From an uncultured bacterium (GTDB lineage Bacteria; Planctomycetota; Phycisphaerae; Phycisphaerales; UBA1924), in the NCBI GenBank assembly GCA_903834785.1, contig CAILKP010000087.1:1-64000 (forward strand): a stretch of DNA of 64,000 nucleotides, written 5' to 3'. Position 1 is the stretch's first letter, and each line of letters opens with the position of its first letter. The translations under genes and the position numbers were made by a program. Below, one piece after another: positions 24,111 through 35,500 of this stretch. The notes beneath the pieces are model-generated. The model was given only the letters and a program-made list of their open reading frames with translations. It did no database searches and was not told the DNA's origin.

Positions 24111-24844
24111 ACACGCTGACGCTCCCCAGCCCGGCGCCCGCGCACATCATCCTCTACGGCGGCTCGTTTGACCCGCCCCACCTGGGCCACGCGCGCCTGC
24201 CGGGGCTGGCACGCGATGCCTGGGCACGCGACCGCGGCGTTGATACGGCCTCGACGCTGCTGCTGTACATTCCCGCAGCGCGAAGCCCGCACAAGGCCGA
24301 GCGGCCGCAGGCCACGGATTCGCAGCGGCTGGAGATGCTGTCACTCATTCTCGCTGAGGCCGCCGGTGCTGCACCGCGGCCGCAGGTCTGGCCGGTTGAA
24401 CTCACGCGGGCGATGCTGGACCCGACGCGGCCGAGCTTCACGATTGACACCGTCGCCGCGCTGCGGGAGACGTTGGACGCTCAGGGCCTGCAGGCCACGG
24501 AGCTTTCGCTGCTCATCGGGGCCGACCAGCTTGTGGCACTGCACCGCTGGCACCGGGCCCGCGAACTGGTTGCCCTGGCTCCCCCGATTGTGATGCTTCG
24601 CCCCCCCACCATCGAGCCCGACCAGCTTGGCGATGCCCTGCTGACCACGGGGGCGTGGAGCCCGGCCGATGTGGCCCACCTGCTGGCCTCACTGGTGATC
24701 ATCCCCACCATGCCGGCATCCAGCACGGCGGCGCGTGCCGCGGCGGAAGCCGGGCACCTGACGGGTGACTGGTCGGTCCTGACCCAACTGGTTGGTCCTG
24801 CGGTGACACGGTACATCAGCGAGCAGGGGCTCTATCGTCAGTGA
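24107..24844 (+). CDS. nadD: Nicotinate-nucleotide adenylyltransferase (NadD)
   Basis: NadD transfers AMP from ATP to nicotinate mononucleotide in NAD synthesis. The 245-residue protein has the nucleotidyltransferase signature GGSFDPPHLGH (about residues 15-25), PAARSPHK, SFTIDTVAALRE, IGADQL and the C-terminal SSTAAR in place of the usual ISSTxIR. The GTG at 24107 overlaps the previous stop. The frame stays open upstream, but that part is a shadow of the phosphorylase gene. It is longer than many NadD proteins because of loop additions rich in Ala and Pro. Confidence 0.92.
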   Translation: MNTLTLPSPAPAHIILYGGSFDPPHLGHARLPGLARDAWARDRGVDTASTLLLYIPAARSPHKAERPQATDSQRLEMLSLILAEAAGAAPRPQVWPVELTRAMLDPTRPSFTIDTVAALRETLDAQGLQATELSLLIGADQLVALHRWHRARELVALAPPIVMLRPPTIEPDQLGDALLTTGAWSPADVAHLLASLVIIPTMPASSTAARAAAEAGHLTGDWSVLTQLVGPAVTRYISEQGLYRQ

Positions 24845-24893
24845 CGTCTCGGGCTTCCTCTCCGCTACCGCCTCCCGCTCCCACCCCCCCACC

Positions 24894-25154
24894 ATGACCG
24901 GCAAACGCGTCGCCCAGTTCGTGCTCGTTGGTTCGGTACTGCTGGGGCTGCTGTGCGTGCTGGGCATGGCCCTGTGGCGGGGCGGACAGGGCGAGCAGGC
25001 CGTCTCGCTGTGGACCAGCCCGGCCGCCAAGGCGTACCTGCTCGGAATGGTCGCAGCGGTGATCGGAGTCTGCGGATCGATCGTGATCTGGCTGTTCTCT
25101 TCCGCACCGAGCACGCCGAGGCCGACGACGCCAAAAACGCCGACTGGATCTTAA
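24894..25154 (+). CDS. Small membrane protein
   Basis: An 86-residue protein with two hydrophobic helices (FVLVGSVLLGLLCVLGMALW and AYLLGMVAAVIGVCGSIVIWLF) separated by a short polar loop, and a Pro/Thr-rich tail. I recognise no family. It starts 49 bp after nadD on the same strand and ends just before the palindrome array of the ATPase gene. A two-helix protein in this position is plausible, but no SD is evident. Confidence 0.5.
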   Translation: MTGKRVAQFVLVGSVLLGLLCVLGMALWRGGQGEQAVSLWTSPAAKAYLLGMVAAVIGVCGSIVIWLFSSAPSTPRPTTPKTPTGS

Positions 25155-25179
25155 AAACGAGTATTTTGTCATCCTTAAT

Positions 25180-25262
25180 TGGTTGAAATTCAACCACTTA
25201 ATGGCTGATTTTCAACCACTTGGTGGTTGATTTTCAGCCAGCAACTGGCCGATAATCAGCCA
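25180..25262 (+). promoter_or_regulatory. Array of four 17-bp palindromes at 22-bp period abutting the ATPase start
   Basis: Four units of consensus TGGYYGANNNTCARCCA lie at 25180-25196, 25202-25218, 25224-25240 and 25246-25262, each separated by exactly 5 bp. The last base of the fourth unit is the A of the ATPase ATG. Unit 1 is a perfect dyad; the others differ by matched or wobble changes. A period of 22 bp puts the units on one DNA face, as in a cooperative repressor site. No SD is left between the array and the start. Confidence 0.85.
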
Positions 25263-26500
25263 TGCTTCAACGCAGCACACTGCCTGAACTGCGGGCTGCC
25301 CTGGCCGACACCCCGGTGGTGCTGCTCCAGGGTGCACGCCAGACCGGGAAGACCACGCTGACCAAAGCACTGGCGGCGGAGGCCCCGGGCCGCCGGTATC
25401 TCACGCTTGACGATCCGACCGTTCTTGCCGCGGCCAGTGACGACGCCGCCGGGTTTGTCACCGGGCTTGCCGGACCGGTGGTGATTGATGAGGTGCAGCG
25501 GGCACCAGAGCTGCTGGTGGCGATCAAGGCCTCGGTGGACCGGGACCGCACGCCCGGGCGGTTCCTGCTGACGGGCTCAGCCAACGTGATGATGGTTCCG
25601 CGAGTGGCCGAGTCGCTGGCCGGTCGCATGGAACTCATCACGCTGTGGCCCCTGTCACAAGGCGAGATCGAAGGACGGACCGAGCGGTTCATTGACGCGG
25701 TGTTTGCGCCGGAGTTCAGGCCCGCACGGCCGGTTGCTGCTGCACCGGACCGGCCGGACCTGCTCGGTCGCATCTGCCGCGGCGGGTATCCGGAACCGCT
25801 GACCCGCACCACGGCAATCCGTCGCAGCGCGTGGTTCGCCTCGTACCTGACGACGATTCTGCAGCGCGATGTGCGGGACATGGCCAATATCGAGGGCCTC
25901 AGCGAGTTCCCGCGGCTGCTGGCACTGATCGCCTCGCGAACCAGCGGGCTGCTGAACTTTGCGGATCTCTCCCGGGGACTGTCCATCCCGCAGTCCACGC
26001 TCAAGCGGTACTTCAGTCTGCTGGAGGCGGCGTTTCTGGTCGTGACGATCCCGGCGTGGGCGAGCAACCAAGGCCTGCGGCTGACCAAAGCACCCAAGGT
26101 GATGCTGGCTGACACCGGTCTGGCGTGCCACCTGCTGGGGGCCGATGCCGCACGACTGGAGCAGGACGGTTCGCTCCGCGGCGCCTTGCTGGAGAACTTT
26201 GTGGCCATGGAACTCACACGCCAGATCGGCTGGAGTCAGGCCAAGCCGCGGCTGCACCACTTCCGGACAGTCTCCGGGCGCGAGGTGGATCTGGTGCTGG
26301 AGGACCGTGCCGGACGGATCGTGGGGATCGAGGTCAAGTCCGCCGGATCAGTCGATAGCCAGACGTTTGAGGGCATGCGGGCTCTGCGCGAGGCGGCCGG
26401 GGCCAAGTTCCTGCGGGGAATCGTGCTCTACGACGGGCAGGAACCGGTGAGCTTTGAAAAGGACCTGCTGGCGGTGCCCCTGCGGGCGTTGTGGGCGTAA
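25262..26500 (+). CDS. AAA ATPase with DUF4143 C-terminal domain
   Basis: A 412-residue ATPase of the widespread AAA_14/DUF4143 group. It has a P-loop GARQTGKTTL (about 24-33), Walker B VVIDEVQR (about 76-83) and a sensor FLLTGSAN. The middle region LLNFADLSRGLSIPQSTLKRYFSLLE looks like a winged helix-turn-helix. The C-terminal DUF4143 part contains a PD-(D/E)xK-like pattern (GREVDLVLE, then GIEVKSA). The cellular role of these proteins is not settled; they are often accessory and patchily distributed. The palindrome array just upstream could be bound by its own HTH, giving autoregulation. It has no neighbour in operon-like spacing. Confidence 0.88.
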   Translation: MLQRSTLPELRAALADTPVVLLQGARQTGKTTLTKALAAEAPGRRYLTLDDPTVLAAASDDAAGFVTGLAGPVVIDEVQRAPELLVAIKASVDRDRTPGRFLLTGSANVMMVPRVAESLAGRMELITLWPLSQGEIEGRTERFIDAVFAPEFRPARPVAAAPDRPDLLGRICRGGYPEPLTRTTAIRRSAWFASYLTTILQRDVRDMANIEGLSEFPRLLALIASRTSGLLNFADLSRGLSIPQSTLKRYFSLLEAAFLVVTIPAWASNQGLRLTKAPKVMLADTGLACHLLGADAARLEQDGSLRGALLENFVAMELTRQIGWSQAKPRLHHFRTVSGREVDLVLEDRAGRIVGIEVKSAGSVDSQTFEGMRALREAAGAKFLRGIVLYDGQEPVSFEKDLLAVPLRALWA

Positions 26501-26620
26501 ACCACATTTTGCATCGCGAATCCACCCGCTCCTGCCCTGCGAAAGCACCTGCAAGTGCAACGGCGATTCGCTGCTTCGGCGGCGGGTTGCTATTCTGGAG
26601 GACTTACGGAGAACCCCTTC

Positions 26621-27829
26621 ATGTTTGAATCGCTGCTTTCCCGTCGGTCGGTCCTGTCCTCATTCGCCATCGCCGGCACGTGCGCCGTGCTGTGCCTTGC
26701 CGCCGCGGCATCGGCCAAGCCCGCGGCTGCCCCCGCTGCGGCTGCCAAGCCCGCCACCGGCGAGCCCATTCTCATCGGCCACTACGGCTCGCTGACCGGC
26801 AAGGAGGCCACCTTCGGCCAGTCGACCAGCAACGGCATCAAGCTGGCGATCAAGGAGTTCAACGCCAAGGGCGGCCTGAACGGGCGGCCCATCGCACTGA
26901 AGGAATACGACACCAAGGGCGAGGCCAAGGAAGCCACGCTCGCGGTGACGCGTCTGGTCAAGAGCGACAAGGTTGTCGCGGTGCTCGGCGAGGTGGCCAG
27001 CACGCTCTCGCTGGCCGGCGGCCCGGTGTGCCAGGAGGCGGGGATCCCCATGATCACCCCGTCGTCGACCAACCCCCGCGTGACGGCCATCGGTGACATG
27101 GTCTTCCGCGTGTGCTTCATCGACCCGTTCCAGGGCCTGGCCGGCGCCAAGTTCGCCCGCGAGAACCTCAAGGCCAAGACTGCCGCCATCCTCGTTGATC
27201 AGGCTCAGGCGTACGCCGTCGGCCTCGGCGATGAGTTCAAGAAGAACTTCGCCAAGTTCGGCGGCACCATCGCCGCCGAGACCACCTACACCGGCGGCGC
27301 ATCGGACTTCACCGCCCAGCTGACGACCATTCGCGCAGCCAAGCCCGATGTCATCTACATCCCCGGCTACTACACCGATGTGGGCAACATCGCCCTGCAG
27401 GCACGCAAGGCCGGCATCAACGTCCCGCTGCTCGGTGGCGACGGCTGGGACTCCGAGCAGCTTGCCAAGATCGGTAAGGACGCCATCGAGGGCTGCTTCT
27501 ACACCAATCACTACGCCCCCGACCAGCCCGATGCCCGCGTCCGCACGTTCATCGCCGCCTACGGCAAGGAGTTCGGAGGCAGCGTGCCCGACGGGCTGGG
27601 AGCACTGGGCTACGACGCGGCCAACATCCTGTTTGATGCCATGAAGCGTTCGAAGTCCCTCGCCGGCAAGGACCTGCGCGACGCTATCGCTGCGACGAAG
27701 AACTTCCCGGCAGTCACAGGCGAGATCACCATCAACGCCCAGCGCGACGCCGTCAAGTCCGCCGTGGTTGTTGAGATGGCCGGCGACCCGCCCTCGCCCA
27801 AGTACGTGGCCACGGTCAAGCCCGAGTAA
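26621..27829 (+). CDS. ABC transporter substrate-binding protein, branched-chain amino acid (LivK) type
   Basis: A periplasmic type I binding protein of the LivJ/LivK family, 402 residues. The N-terminus has a twin-arginine-like start (SRRSVLSSFAIAG) and a hydrophobic run ending in AAAASA, so export by Tat or Sec is expected. The mature protein starts with ILIGHYGSLTGKEATFGQS, then GRPIALKEYDTKGE, AVLGEVAS, PMITPSSTNP and GYYTDVGNIALQARKAG, all family hallmarks. The ligand cannot be named. No permease or ATPase genes of the transporter are adjacent, so it is an orphan or partners elsewhere. The ATG at 26621 has GGAG nine bases upstream. A terminator follows. Confidence 0.9.
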   Translation: MFESLLSRRSVLSSFAIAGTCAVLCLAAAASAKPAAAPAAAAKPATGEPILIGHYGSLTGKEATFGQSTSNGIKLAIKEFNAKGGLNGRPIALKEYDTKGEAKEATLAVTRLVKSDKVVAVLGEVASTLSLAGGPVCQEAGIPMITPSSTNPRVTAIGDMVFRVCFIDPFQGLAGAKFARENLKAKTAAILVDQAQAYAVGLGDEFKKNFAKFGGTIAAETTYTGGASDFTAQLTTIRAAKPDVIYIPGYYTDVGNIALQARKAGINVPLLGGDGWDSEQLAKIGKDAIEGCFYTNHYAPDQPDARVRTFIAAYGKEFGGSVPDGLGALGYDAANILFDAMKRSKSLAGKDLRDAIAATKNFPAVTGEITINAQRDAVKSAVVVEMAGDPPSPKYVATVKPE

Positions 27830-27872
27830 GCCCCGCGGCTGACGAGCCCGAATCTTTACGTCAGAACCAGAC

Positions 27873-27905
27873 AGGCGGCCCCATCCGGGCCGCTTGTTTC
27901 TTTTT
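27873..27905 (+). terminator. Intrinsic terminator after the LivK-type gene
   Basis: AGGCGGCCC (27873-27881) pairs with GGGCCGCTT (27887-27895) around CATCC, one G-T wobble, followed by GTTTCTTTTT. Confidence 0.8.
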
Positions 27906-28020
27906 GGCGTTCACCCCGGGCACTCCCTGGTTTCCGGCTCCGGCGGCCAGCGCGGTTCCGCAGCGGTCCAACCCACCTGCTGGCCTCCGCCCCCCGGCGG
28001 GCTGTCCCTACCCTGCCGCC

Positions 28021-28368
28021 ATGTCATCCGCCCACCTGACAACCGATCCGTCCAGTGGCATCCTCGTCGCCAAGGTCCTCTGCGAGAAGATCAGCGAGTA
28101 CGAGGCCACGGTGCTTGAGCCCGAGCTGCGGGCCCTGGCCGCGGATCACCAGTACAAGCTGGTGCTGGACATGGCCTCTGTCGAGATGATCGCCTCAGTG
28201 GGGCTGGGCATGCTCGTGCAGCTCAACCGGGCCATCAAGCAGGCTGGCGGCAAGTTCGTGCTGGCCAACCTCAGCGAGAACATCAAGAAGGTCATGAAGA
28301 TCACGCGTCTGGACGCGGGCCTGACCATCACCGGTTCGGTCGCCGACGGCGTGGCCAAGGCCAAGTGA
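28021..28368 (+). CDS. STAS-domain protein (anti-sigma factor antagonist type)
   Basis: A 115-residue single STAS domain. The pattern YKLVLDMASVEMIASVGLGMLVQLNR matches the phosphorylation loop of SpoIIAA/RsbV-like antagonists, with the Ser in IASVGLG as the likely kinase target. It would bind an anti-sigma kinase and set free a sigma factor, but no such kinase or sigma gene is near. The ATG at 28021 was chosen because upstream residues in the open frame are Pro-rich and unlike the family. It precedes purN by 31 bp on the same strand. Confidence 0.88.
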   Translation: MSSAHLTTDPSSGILVAKVLCEKISEYEATVLEPELRALAADHQYKLVLDMASVEMIASVGLGMLVQLNRAIKQAGGKFVLANLSENIKKVMKITRLDAGLTITGSVADGVAKAK

Positions 28369-28399
28369 TTCCGCTGCACAGGGACCCGGAGCGCTCGTG

Positions 28400-28999
28400 A
28401 TGACCGCCAAGCTCTGCATCCTGCTTTCCGGCGGCGGCCGCACCATGGTGAATCTGCAGCAGCAGATCACCGCGGGCCGGCTCGATGCCCGCATCGTCCG
28501 CGTGATTGCCAGCAAGCCTTGCGCCGGGTGCGACCGTGCCCGCGAACTGGGAGTCGAACCCAGCATCATCGGCGGCACCATCCCCCGCGCCGCGCTGGAG
28601 GCGCTGCTGGCGGAGGTGAACGCCGACTACGTCGTGCTCGCCGGGTACCTCAAGAAGATCGAGGTGCCGCCGGCCTTTGCCGGCAAGGTCGTCAACATCC
28701 ACCCCGCGCTGCTGCCGGCCTTCGGCGGCAAGGGCATGTACGGCCACCGCGTTCACGAGGCAGTCCTCGAGCACGGGTGCAAGGTCTCCGGCTGCACGGT
28801 TCACCTGTGCGATGACCAGTACGACACGGGTCCGATCCTGGTCCAGCGGACATGCCCGGTGCTGCCGGGTGACACACCCGACACGCTGGCGGCCCGGGTC
28901 TTCGAGCAAGAGTGCTTGGCGTTCCCGGAGGCCTTGGCCGCCCTGATCGAAGGCCGTGTGAAAATTCACGGCCACCGGGCAGAAGTTGTGGACCGATAA
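28400..28999 (+). CDS. purN: Phosphoribosylglycinamide formyltransferase (PurN)
   Basis: PurN transfers a formyl group from 10-formyl-tetrahydrofolate to GAR in purine synthesis. The 199-residue protein has the phosphate loop LLSGGGRTM, the catalytic Asn and His in VVNIHPALLPAF, and the catalytic Asp in CDDQYDTGPIL. LAGYLKKIE matches the usual LAGFMRIL segment. ATG at 28400 has GGAG eight bases upstream; a GTG at 28397 is equally possible. The short distance to the STAS gene suggests co-transcription without an obvious functional link. Confidence 0.92.
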   Translation: MTAKLCILLSGGGRTMVNLQQQITAGRLDARIVRVIASKPCAGCDRARELGVEPSIIGGTIPRAALEALLAEVNADYVVLAGYLKKIEVPPAFAGKVVNIHPALLPAFGGKGMYGHRVHEAVLEHGCKVSGCTVHLCDDQYDTGPILVQRTCPVLPGDTPDTLAARVFEQECLAFPEALAALIEGRVKIHGHRAEVVDR

Positions 29000-29512
29000 C
29001 CGTACATTGCCCGATCAGGCGGCTTTCCTGATTTTCCCACCAGGCATATCGAGCGGCCGGTTGTCAACTTTGCCGGGAATCGGGCATCACCCGCCGCCCC
29101 GTATGCGAAACTATCGGGGTCATCATCCCCATCCTTGTTTGGCGGCACCACCGCCCGGCAAGGCCGGATGGCTCCGTGCCCACGGAGGACTTGGATTTAG
29201 GAGACCGACGGAGCCATCAGCAGCAACCCCTACACTGCTGGCAGGTTCCATCTGCCGCGAGAGATAGAGAACCTGCCCCACTTTCGGAGTTTCAAACAAA
29301 CCTTTCCCTTCCCAATGACGGAAGGGATAATCCGGACCGCGTGTCGACGTCGCGGCAGCCCCCACCCTGCCCCCCCGGTGGTGGCCACGACATCGGCCCT
29401 TGCCGCTGCCCGAACATCGGCCGGCGGCGTGCAGGCGAATCCGGCTCGCCGGATCAGCAGTTTGAGATACCCACGTCCCGGCAACGGGCGAGAATGCGTT
29501 ATGGAGACACGA
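29000..29512. other. Leader region upstream of the giant surface protein
   Basis: The 500 bases after purN hold a weak terminator (29014-29035) and a short hairpin GGGG/CCCC near 29117-29131. The surface-protein frame is open back to 29315, but that part is Arg/Pro-rich and without an SD. I see no other gene and no convincing promoter. Confidence 0.5.
29014..29035 (+). terminator. Weak intrinsic terminator after purN
   Basis: ATCAGG (29014-29019) pairs with CCTGAT (29027-29032) around CGGCTTT, followed by TTTCC. Only six base pairs. Confidence 0.4.
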
Positions 29513-32500
29513 ATGCGTCAGGTCCTCACGTCACGGTTTGCCAGCGTCATCAAGCTCCTGAAGTCGGCCGGCAAGAGCCGCCGCAGCGAGATCCCCGGCG
29601 AGCCGGAGCAGGAACAGCTGCTCGAGCGGCTGGAGCAGCGTGAGCTGATGACGGTGAACGTGCTGACACCACTGCCGGACCAGACCGTTTCCCCGGGCAG
29701 TTCGAACCTGACGATCTCGCTGACGGGCCGGTACGACAACCCGGCGATCACCGGCACTCTTGTCCGGTTCAACACCAACCAGCCCGGCACGGCGAACTTC
29801 TTCAACGTCGAGCTCTTTGACCAGGCCCGCGCCGCGGGGCAGGAATCGGCCCAGGCGTACCGCACGCGTACCACGCCCGCGACGATCACCAACTTCCTGT
29901 CGTACCTGAGCGCCGGGCGGTACACCAACACCATCATGCACCGCACGGTGCAGAACTTCGTCATGCAGGGTGGCGGCTTCTCCGCCCCGACAGCGCCGAG
30001 CAACGCGGCAGGCCCCGAGGCCGACCCCGGGACGATCACCACGTTCCCCGCCGTTGTCAACGAGCCGGGCAACAGCAACGTCCGCGGTACGATCTCCATG
30101 GCCAAGCTGGGCAGCGACCCGAACAGCGCCACCAGTCAGTGGTTCGTCAACCTCAACGACAACTCGACGAACCTCAACGCCCAGAACGGCGGCTTCACGG
30201 CATTCGGTCGCGTGCTGGGCGACGGCATGACCGTCGTCGACGCCATGGCCGCGGTACCCCGCTACAACGCTTCGACCTTCTACGGCAACAGCGCCCTCAA
30301 CGAGCTGCCGCTGCGCAACGTGCCCAGCGTCATCCCGCCGGGCCAGACGCTGATCATCCAGCCGTCACAGTTTGTCACCGTCACAAGCATCGTGGTGATC
30401 AACGAGATCACCTACACCGTCACCAGCAGCAACGGCGCGCTGGTCAGCCCCACGATCAACAGCAACGGCGAGCTGGTGCTCGGCTTTGCCGCCGGCCAGC
30501 AGGGCGTGGCCACCATCACCGTCCGCGCCATGAGTGCCGACGGCTCGTTCGTTGACGACTCGTTTAACGTGGGCGTCACCCCGGTGACGCTCGGTGCCGC
30601 GGCGGTGAGCCCGACGAGCATCGCGTACGCCGGCCTGCCGGTGACGGTCTCGGCGGTCGATCCGGCCACGGCCGGAGGTGCCACGATCAGCCGCATCGAC
30701 TTCTACCGCGATGTCAACGGCAACGGCCGTCTGGACACCGGCACCGACACGCTGCTGGGCGCAGACACCGACGGCACGGACGGCTGGTCGACGAGCGTCT
30801 CGACGGCGGGCTTCCCGGCCGGCGCGGTCTCCATCCTGGCCGTCGCGGTTGACTCGGAGAACCGCGCATCGGCTCCGTCGATCGCCACGCTGACCGTTGA
30901 CCGCTCCACGCCCGTGACCATCGGCAGCGTCGGGTCGTCCATCACCGGCTCACTTCCGTACCTGGGCAGTCCGCTGACGCTGACTGCCGGCACCGTCGCC
31001 ACGCTGCAGCCCGGCGAGGACATCAGCCGCGTGGACGTGTACCGCGACGTCAACGGCAACGGCCGGGTTGATGTCGGCACCGACACGCTGCTGGGCAGCG
31101 ACACCGATGCCACCGGCGGCTGGTCGGCCGTCATCGACACGTCCCTGCTGGCTGTCGGCGCCAACACGCTGCTGACAGTGGCCACGGACACGGATGGAGC
31201 GGTGAGCGTTGCGACCGCCACGACCGTCAACGTCACCCTGGCCACGCCCGTGGCGCTGTCGACCTTCGGCGTCAGCACCACCGTGCTGGCCCGCCTGACC
31301 GACCCGCTGACCCTGACCGCCGGCGGGCCGAGCACGATCGCCCCCGGCGCGACCATCGAGTTTGTCCGCTTCTTCCGCGACAGCAATGCCAACGGTGTAT
31401 TCGATGTCGGCACCGACGCGCTGCTGGGCACCGTCCCCCCGCCCGGCACCGGCTCGCAGTACTCGCTGCTGATCAGCAACCCCGGCGCTGCCGGCTTCGC
31501 CCGCAACAACAACACCGTCTTTGCAGTCGCCTTTGACACCGCCGGCAACCGCAGCCAGGCCCGCATCCAGACCGTCATCGGCGCACCGCCGGTGACCGCC
31601 AGCCCCGCTTCGGTGAACCGCGGCTCCTCGACCATTCTGACCACGCCGACGCTCACGGGCATCGGCACGGTGCAGCGCGTCGGCTACTACCGCGACACCA
31701 ACGGCGATGGCGAGATCACTCCCGGCACCGATGCGTTCCTGGGCTACGGCACCCTGCTTGGCGGCACCTACCGCCTGACGGTTGCCAGCACGTCGCTGGC
31801 CTTTGGCGCCAACACCATCATGGCCCGGGCCGAGCTCGCCGGCGGCACCTTTGCCAGCTACGCCAACAGCACCGTCACGGTGGTCAACAACGTGCCGACC
31901 ATCGCCTCGGTGGTCTCCAGCCGCCCGGTGATCACCACCATCGGCACCGACTTCAACATCACGGCAACGCCCAGCGACCGCGACGGCACGGTCAGCCGCA
32001 TCACTGTGTACGCCGACAACGGCGACGGCGTGTTCAACACCACCGACGATCTGGCCGTCGGTATCGATGAGTCCGCGACCGGCGGATGGTCCGTCACGCT
32101 CTCGTCGTACACGCTGGACGCCGGCAGCTACCGCTTCTTTGTTGTCGCCACCGACAACAACGGCGGCGAGTCGGCCGCCTCGCTGGTGACCATCCGCGTC
32201 AACGCGGCGCCGGTTGTCGGCGGCATCGCCGGCAGCAGCACCATCCGCCCGGGGACCATGACCCTGACGGCCAGCAACGTCGTCGACGATGCCGGCGCAA
32301 GCGGCATCTCCCGCGTCGAGTTCTACCGCGACAACAACGGCAACGGCACGCTGGACATCGGCGTTGACACGCTGCTGGGCAATGGCACCCGCGTGGGCAC
32401 CACCAACAGCTGGACGCTGAACATCTCCACGCTGAACTACATCGCCGATGAAGTCGGCTTCCTGGCCCGCGCCATCGACATCGACGGGGCCACCGGCGCG

Positions 32501-35500
32501 GCCGCCTCGGGCACCGGCATCATCAACAACGCCTCGCCCGCCACGCCCACGCTGACGAGCAACATCATCGTCCTGCGCAACCCCGGCACCAGCATCACGC
32601 TGACCGCCGGCGGCGTCCGCGATGTTGACGGCACGATCGCCCGCGTCCGCTTCTACGAGGACCTCGATGCCGACGGCGAGATCGACGTCTCCGACACCCT
32701 GCTCGGTGAGGACACCAGCGCCGCCGGCGGCTGGACGCTGACGACCAGCGCCCTGACGACCACCGGCGTGCGTCGCCTGCTGGCGGTCTCCATCGACAAC
32801 GAGGGCGCCCAAAGCCTCTCCGGCACCGTCTTCGTCCGCGTCAACGCGGCACCGACCATCGGCACCGCCAACAGCAACCTCACCGTTCTGGGCGGCTCGG
32901 TCGCCCGCCGCAGCACCTTCGTCATCGAGGCCACCAGCGTCACCGATTCCGACGGCACCAGCGCACCGCTGTCCAGCGGCGTGGTCTCCCGCGTCGAGTT
33001 CTGGCGCGACCTCAACGCCAACGGCATCATCGATGCCACCGATCAACTCCTGGGCAACGGCGCCCGCGTCGGCACCACCACCACGTGGCGGCTGACGGCC
33101 AGCAGCACCGGCTTTGCCACCGGCAGCAACACCATCATGGCCCGCGCGTTCGATGCCTACGGCGGCATCGGCGGCGCCCGCACCACCACCGTCACCGTCA
33201 CCAACCTGGCCCCCACCGCCGGTACTCTGGGCAGCGGCGTGAGTGTCATCGCCACCCCGGGTGTGGACCTGCTCTCGCTGACGGTCACCGGTCTGGCCGA
33301 CCTGGACGGCTCCATCACCACGGTCCGCTTCTACCGCGACAGCGACGGCACGCCCGGTCTGAACCCCGACACCGATGAACTGCTCGGCACCGATTCGTCG
33401 GCAACCGGCGGCTGGTCCATCTCGGCCGCCACCACGGGCATCACCGGCGCCAGCGCCACGTACTACGCGGTGATCGTCGACAACGAGGGCGCAACGGCCT
33501 CGACCGTCGGCCGCACCGTGACGGTCAACACCCGCCCGACCGTGGGGGCTCTGACCCTGGATCTCTCCAGCGCCGGCCGCCCCGCGACGGTTATCGGCAC
33601 GGTTGCCTCCACCGGCACCACCGACACCGACGGCACCGTCAGCCGCGTCGAGTTCTGGCGTGACCGCAACGACAACGGGACCATCGAATCCACCGACCAA
33701 CTGCTGGGCAATGGCGTCCGCCAGACCAACGGCACCTGGCGGCTCTCGTTCTCCACCACGGGCTTTGCCTTCGGTGACAACACGGTGATGGCCCGCAGCA
33801 TCGACAACCGCACCGGCGCCAGCGCCGCCTCCTCGGCGACCATCAGCATCTCCAACATCGCCCCCGGTGCCGGCACGCTGACCATCGCCCCCGCGCTGCT
33901 GGTCAACCCCGGCAGCGACCGCGTCACGCTCACCATCACCGGGGCGACCGATCCGGACGGCACCATCGCACGCGTCCGCTTCTACCGCGACACCGACGGC
34001 AGCGGCGACCTGGACACCGGCATCGATGAACTCGTCGGCACCGATACCTCCGCCACCGGCGGCTGGAGCGTGCAGGCCGAGACCACCGGTGTCACCGGCA
34101 CCAGCGCACGGTACTTCGCCGTCGTCAACGACAACGACGGGTTCAACTCGCCGTTGGTCCCCTCCGCCACGGTGAACGTCAACCAGCGGCCGACCCTTGG
34201 CGCCGACCCGACCTTCGTGAGCTCCACCGTCGCCCGCCGCAGCAACGCCACCGTCTCGGTCGTTTCCGCGGCCGATGCCGATGCCGGCGGCAGCGTGACC
34301 CGCGTGGAGTTCTGGCGCGACACCAACAACAACGGCACCATCGAGGCCGCCGATCGCCTGCTGGGCAACGGCATCCGCCAGACCGACGGCTCGTACAGCC
34401 TGACGTTCTCGACCACCGGCTTTGCCGCCGGGGATGTCACGATCCTGGCTCAGGCCATCGACAACCGCGGCGGCCGCAGCCTGGCTGGCGATGCGGTCCT
34501 GACCGTTACCAATCTGGCCCCCACCTTCACCGCGCTGACGACCACGACCCCGGTCGTGGGCATCGTCGGCACCGACAGCGTCGTGCTCACCCTGACCGGT
34601 GCGGCAGATGCCGACGGCACCATCGCCCGCGTCCGCTTCTACCGCGACACCGACGGCACGCCCGGCCTGGACACCGCGACCGACACGCTCGTCGGCGAGG
34701 ACACCTCGGCAGCCGGCGGCTGGTCACTCACCTCGGCCTCAACCGGCCTGACGGGCACCACGGCGACCTACTTCGCCGTGGTCCGCGACAACGACGGCAC
34801 CGATGGCGCCACCAGCCCTTCGGTGGTCGTCGCCATCAACCAGCGGCCCACCGTCGGGGCTGTGACCATCATCGGTTCATCGACCGTGGCACGGCTGACG
34901 AATGTGACCGTGTCGATCGCCGGGGTGGCTGATTCCGACACCGCGGGCACCCCCGCAGGCACCATCTCCAAGGTCGAAGTCTGGCGTGACCGCGATGCCG
35001 ACGGCGTGATCGACGCGACCGACCAGCTCCTGGGTAACGCCATCCGCCAGATCGACGGCACCTACCGCCTGACGTTCTCCACCGCGGGCTTTGCCGCGGG
35101 AGCCGGCACCGCCGGTGAGAACACGCTGATGGTCCGCGCCATCGACGGCCGCAACCTGACGACCGCGACCCCGTCGTTTAACACCCTGACGGTGACCAAT
35201 GTGCTGCCGACCTTGACCGGCGTCAGCGTCTCGGCCTCGCTGGTCAACGATCCGTCACTGCCTGTGACCTTCACTGTCACGGGTGCGGCCGATCGCGACG
35301 GCACCATTCAGAGCGCGGTGTTCTACTTCGATGTCAACAACAACGGCGTGGTCGATGACGGCGTTGATGTGCTGATGGGCGATGACACCACACCGGGCAA
35401 CGGCCTGACGCTGACGACGATCTTGTCGACCATCCCCGGCGCCACGTTCAACACCGGCGACACCCTCAACCGCGTGCTGGCCGTGGTCCGCGACAACCAG

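Noticed and set aside
28540-28575. Minus-strand sequence like a tRNA T-arm (CTGGG, loop TTCGACT, CCCAG)
   Set aside because: It lies inside purN, codes for conserved protein sequence, and no acceptor, D- or anticodon arm can be built around it.
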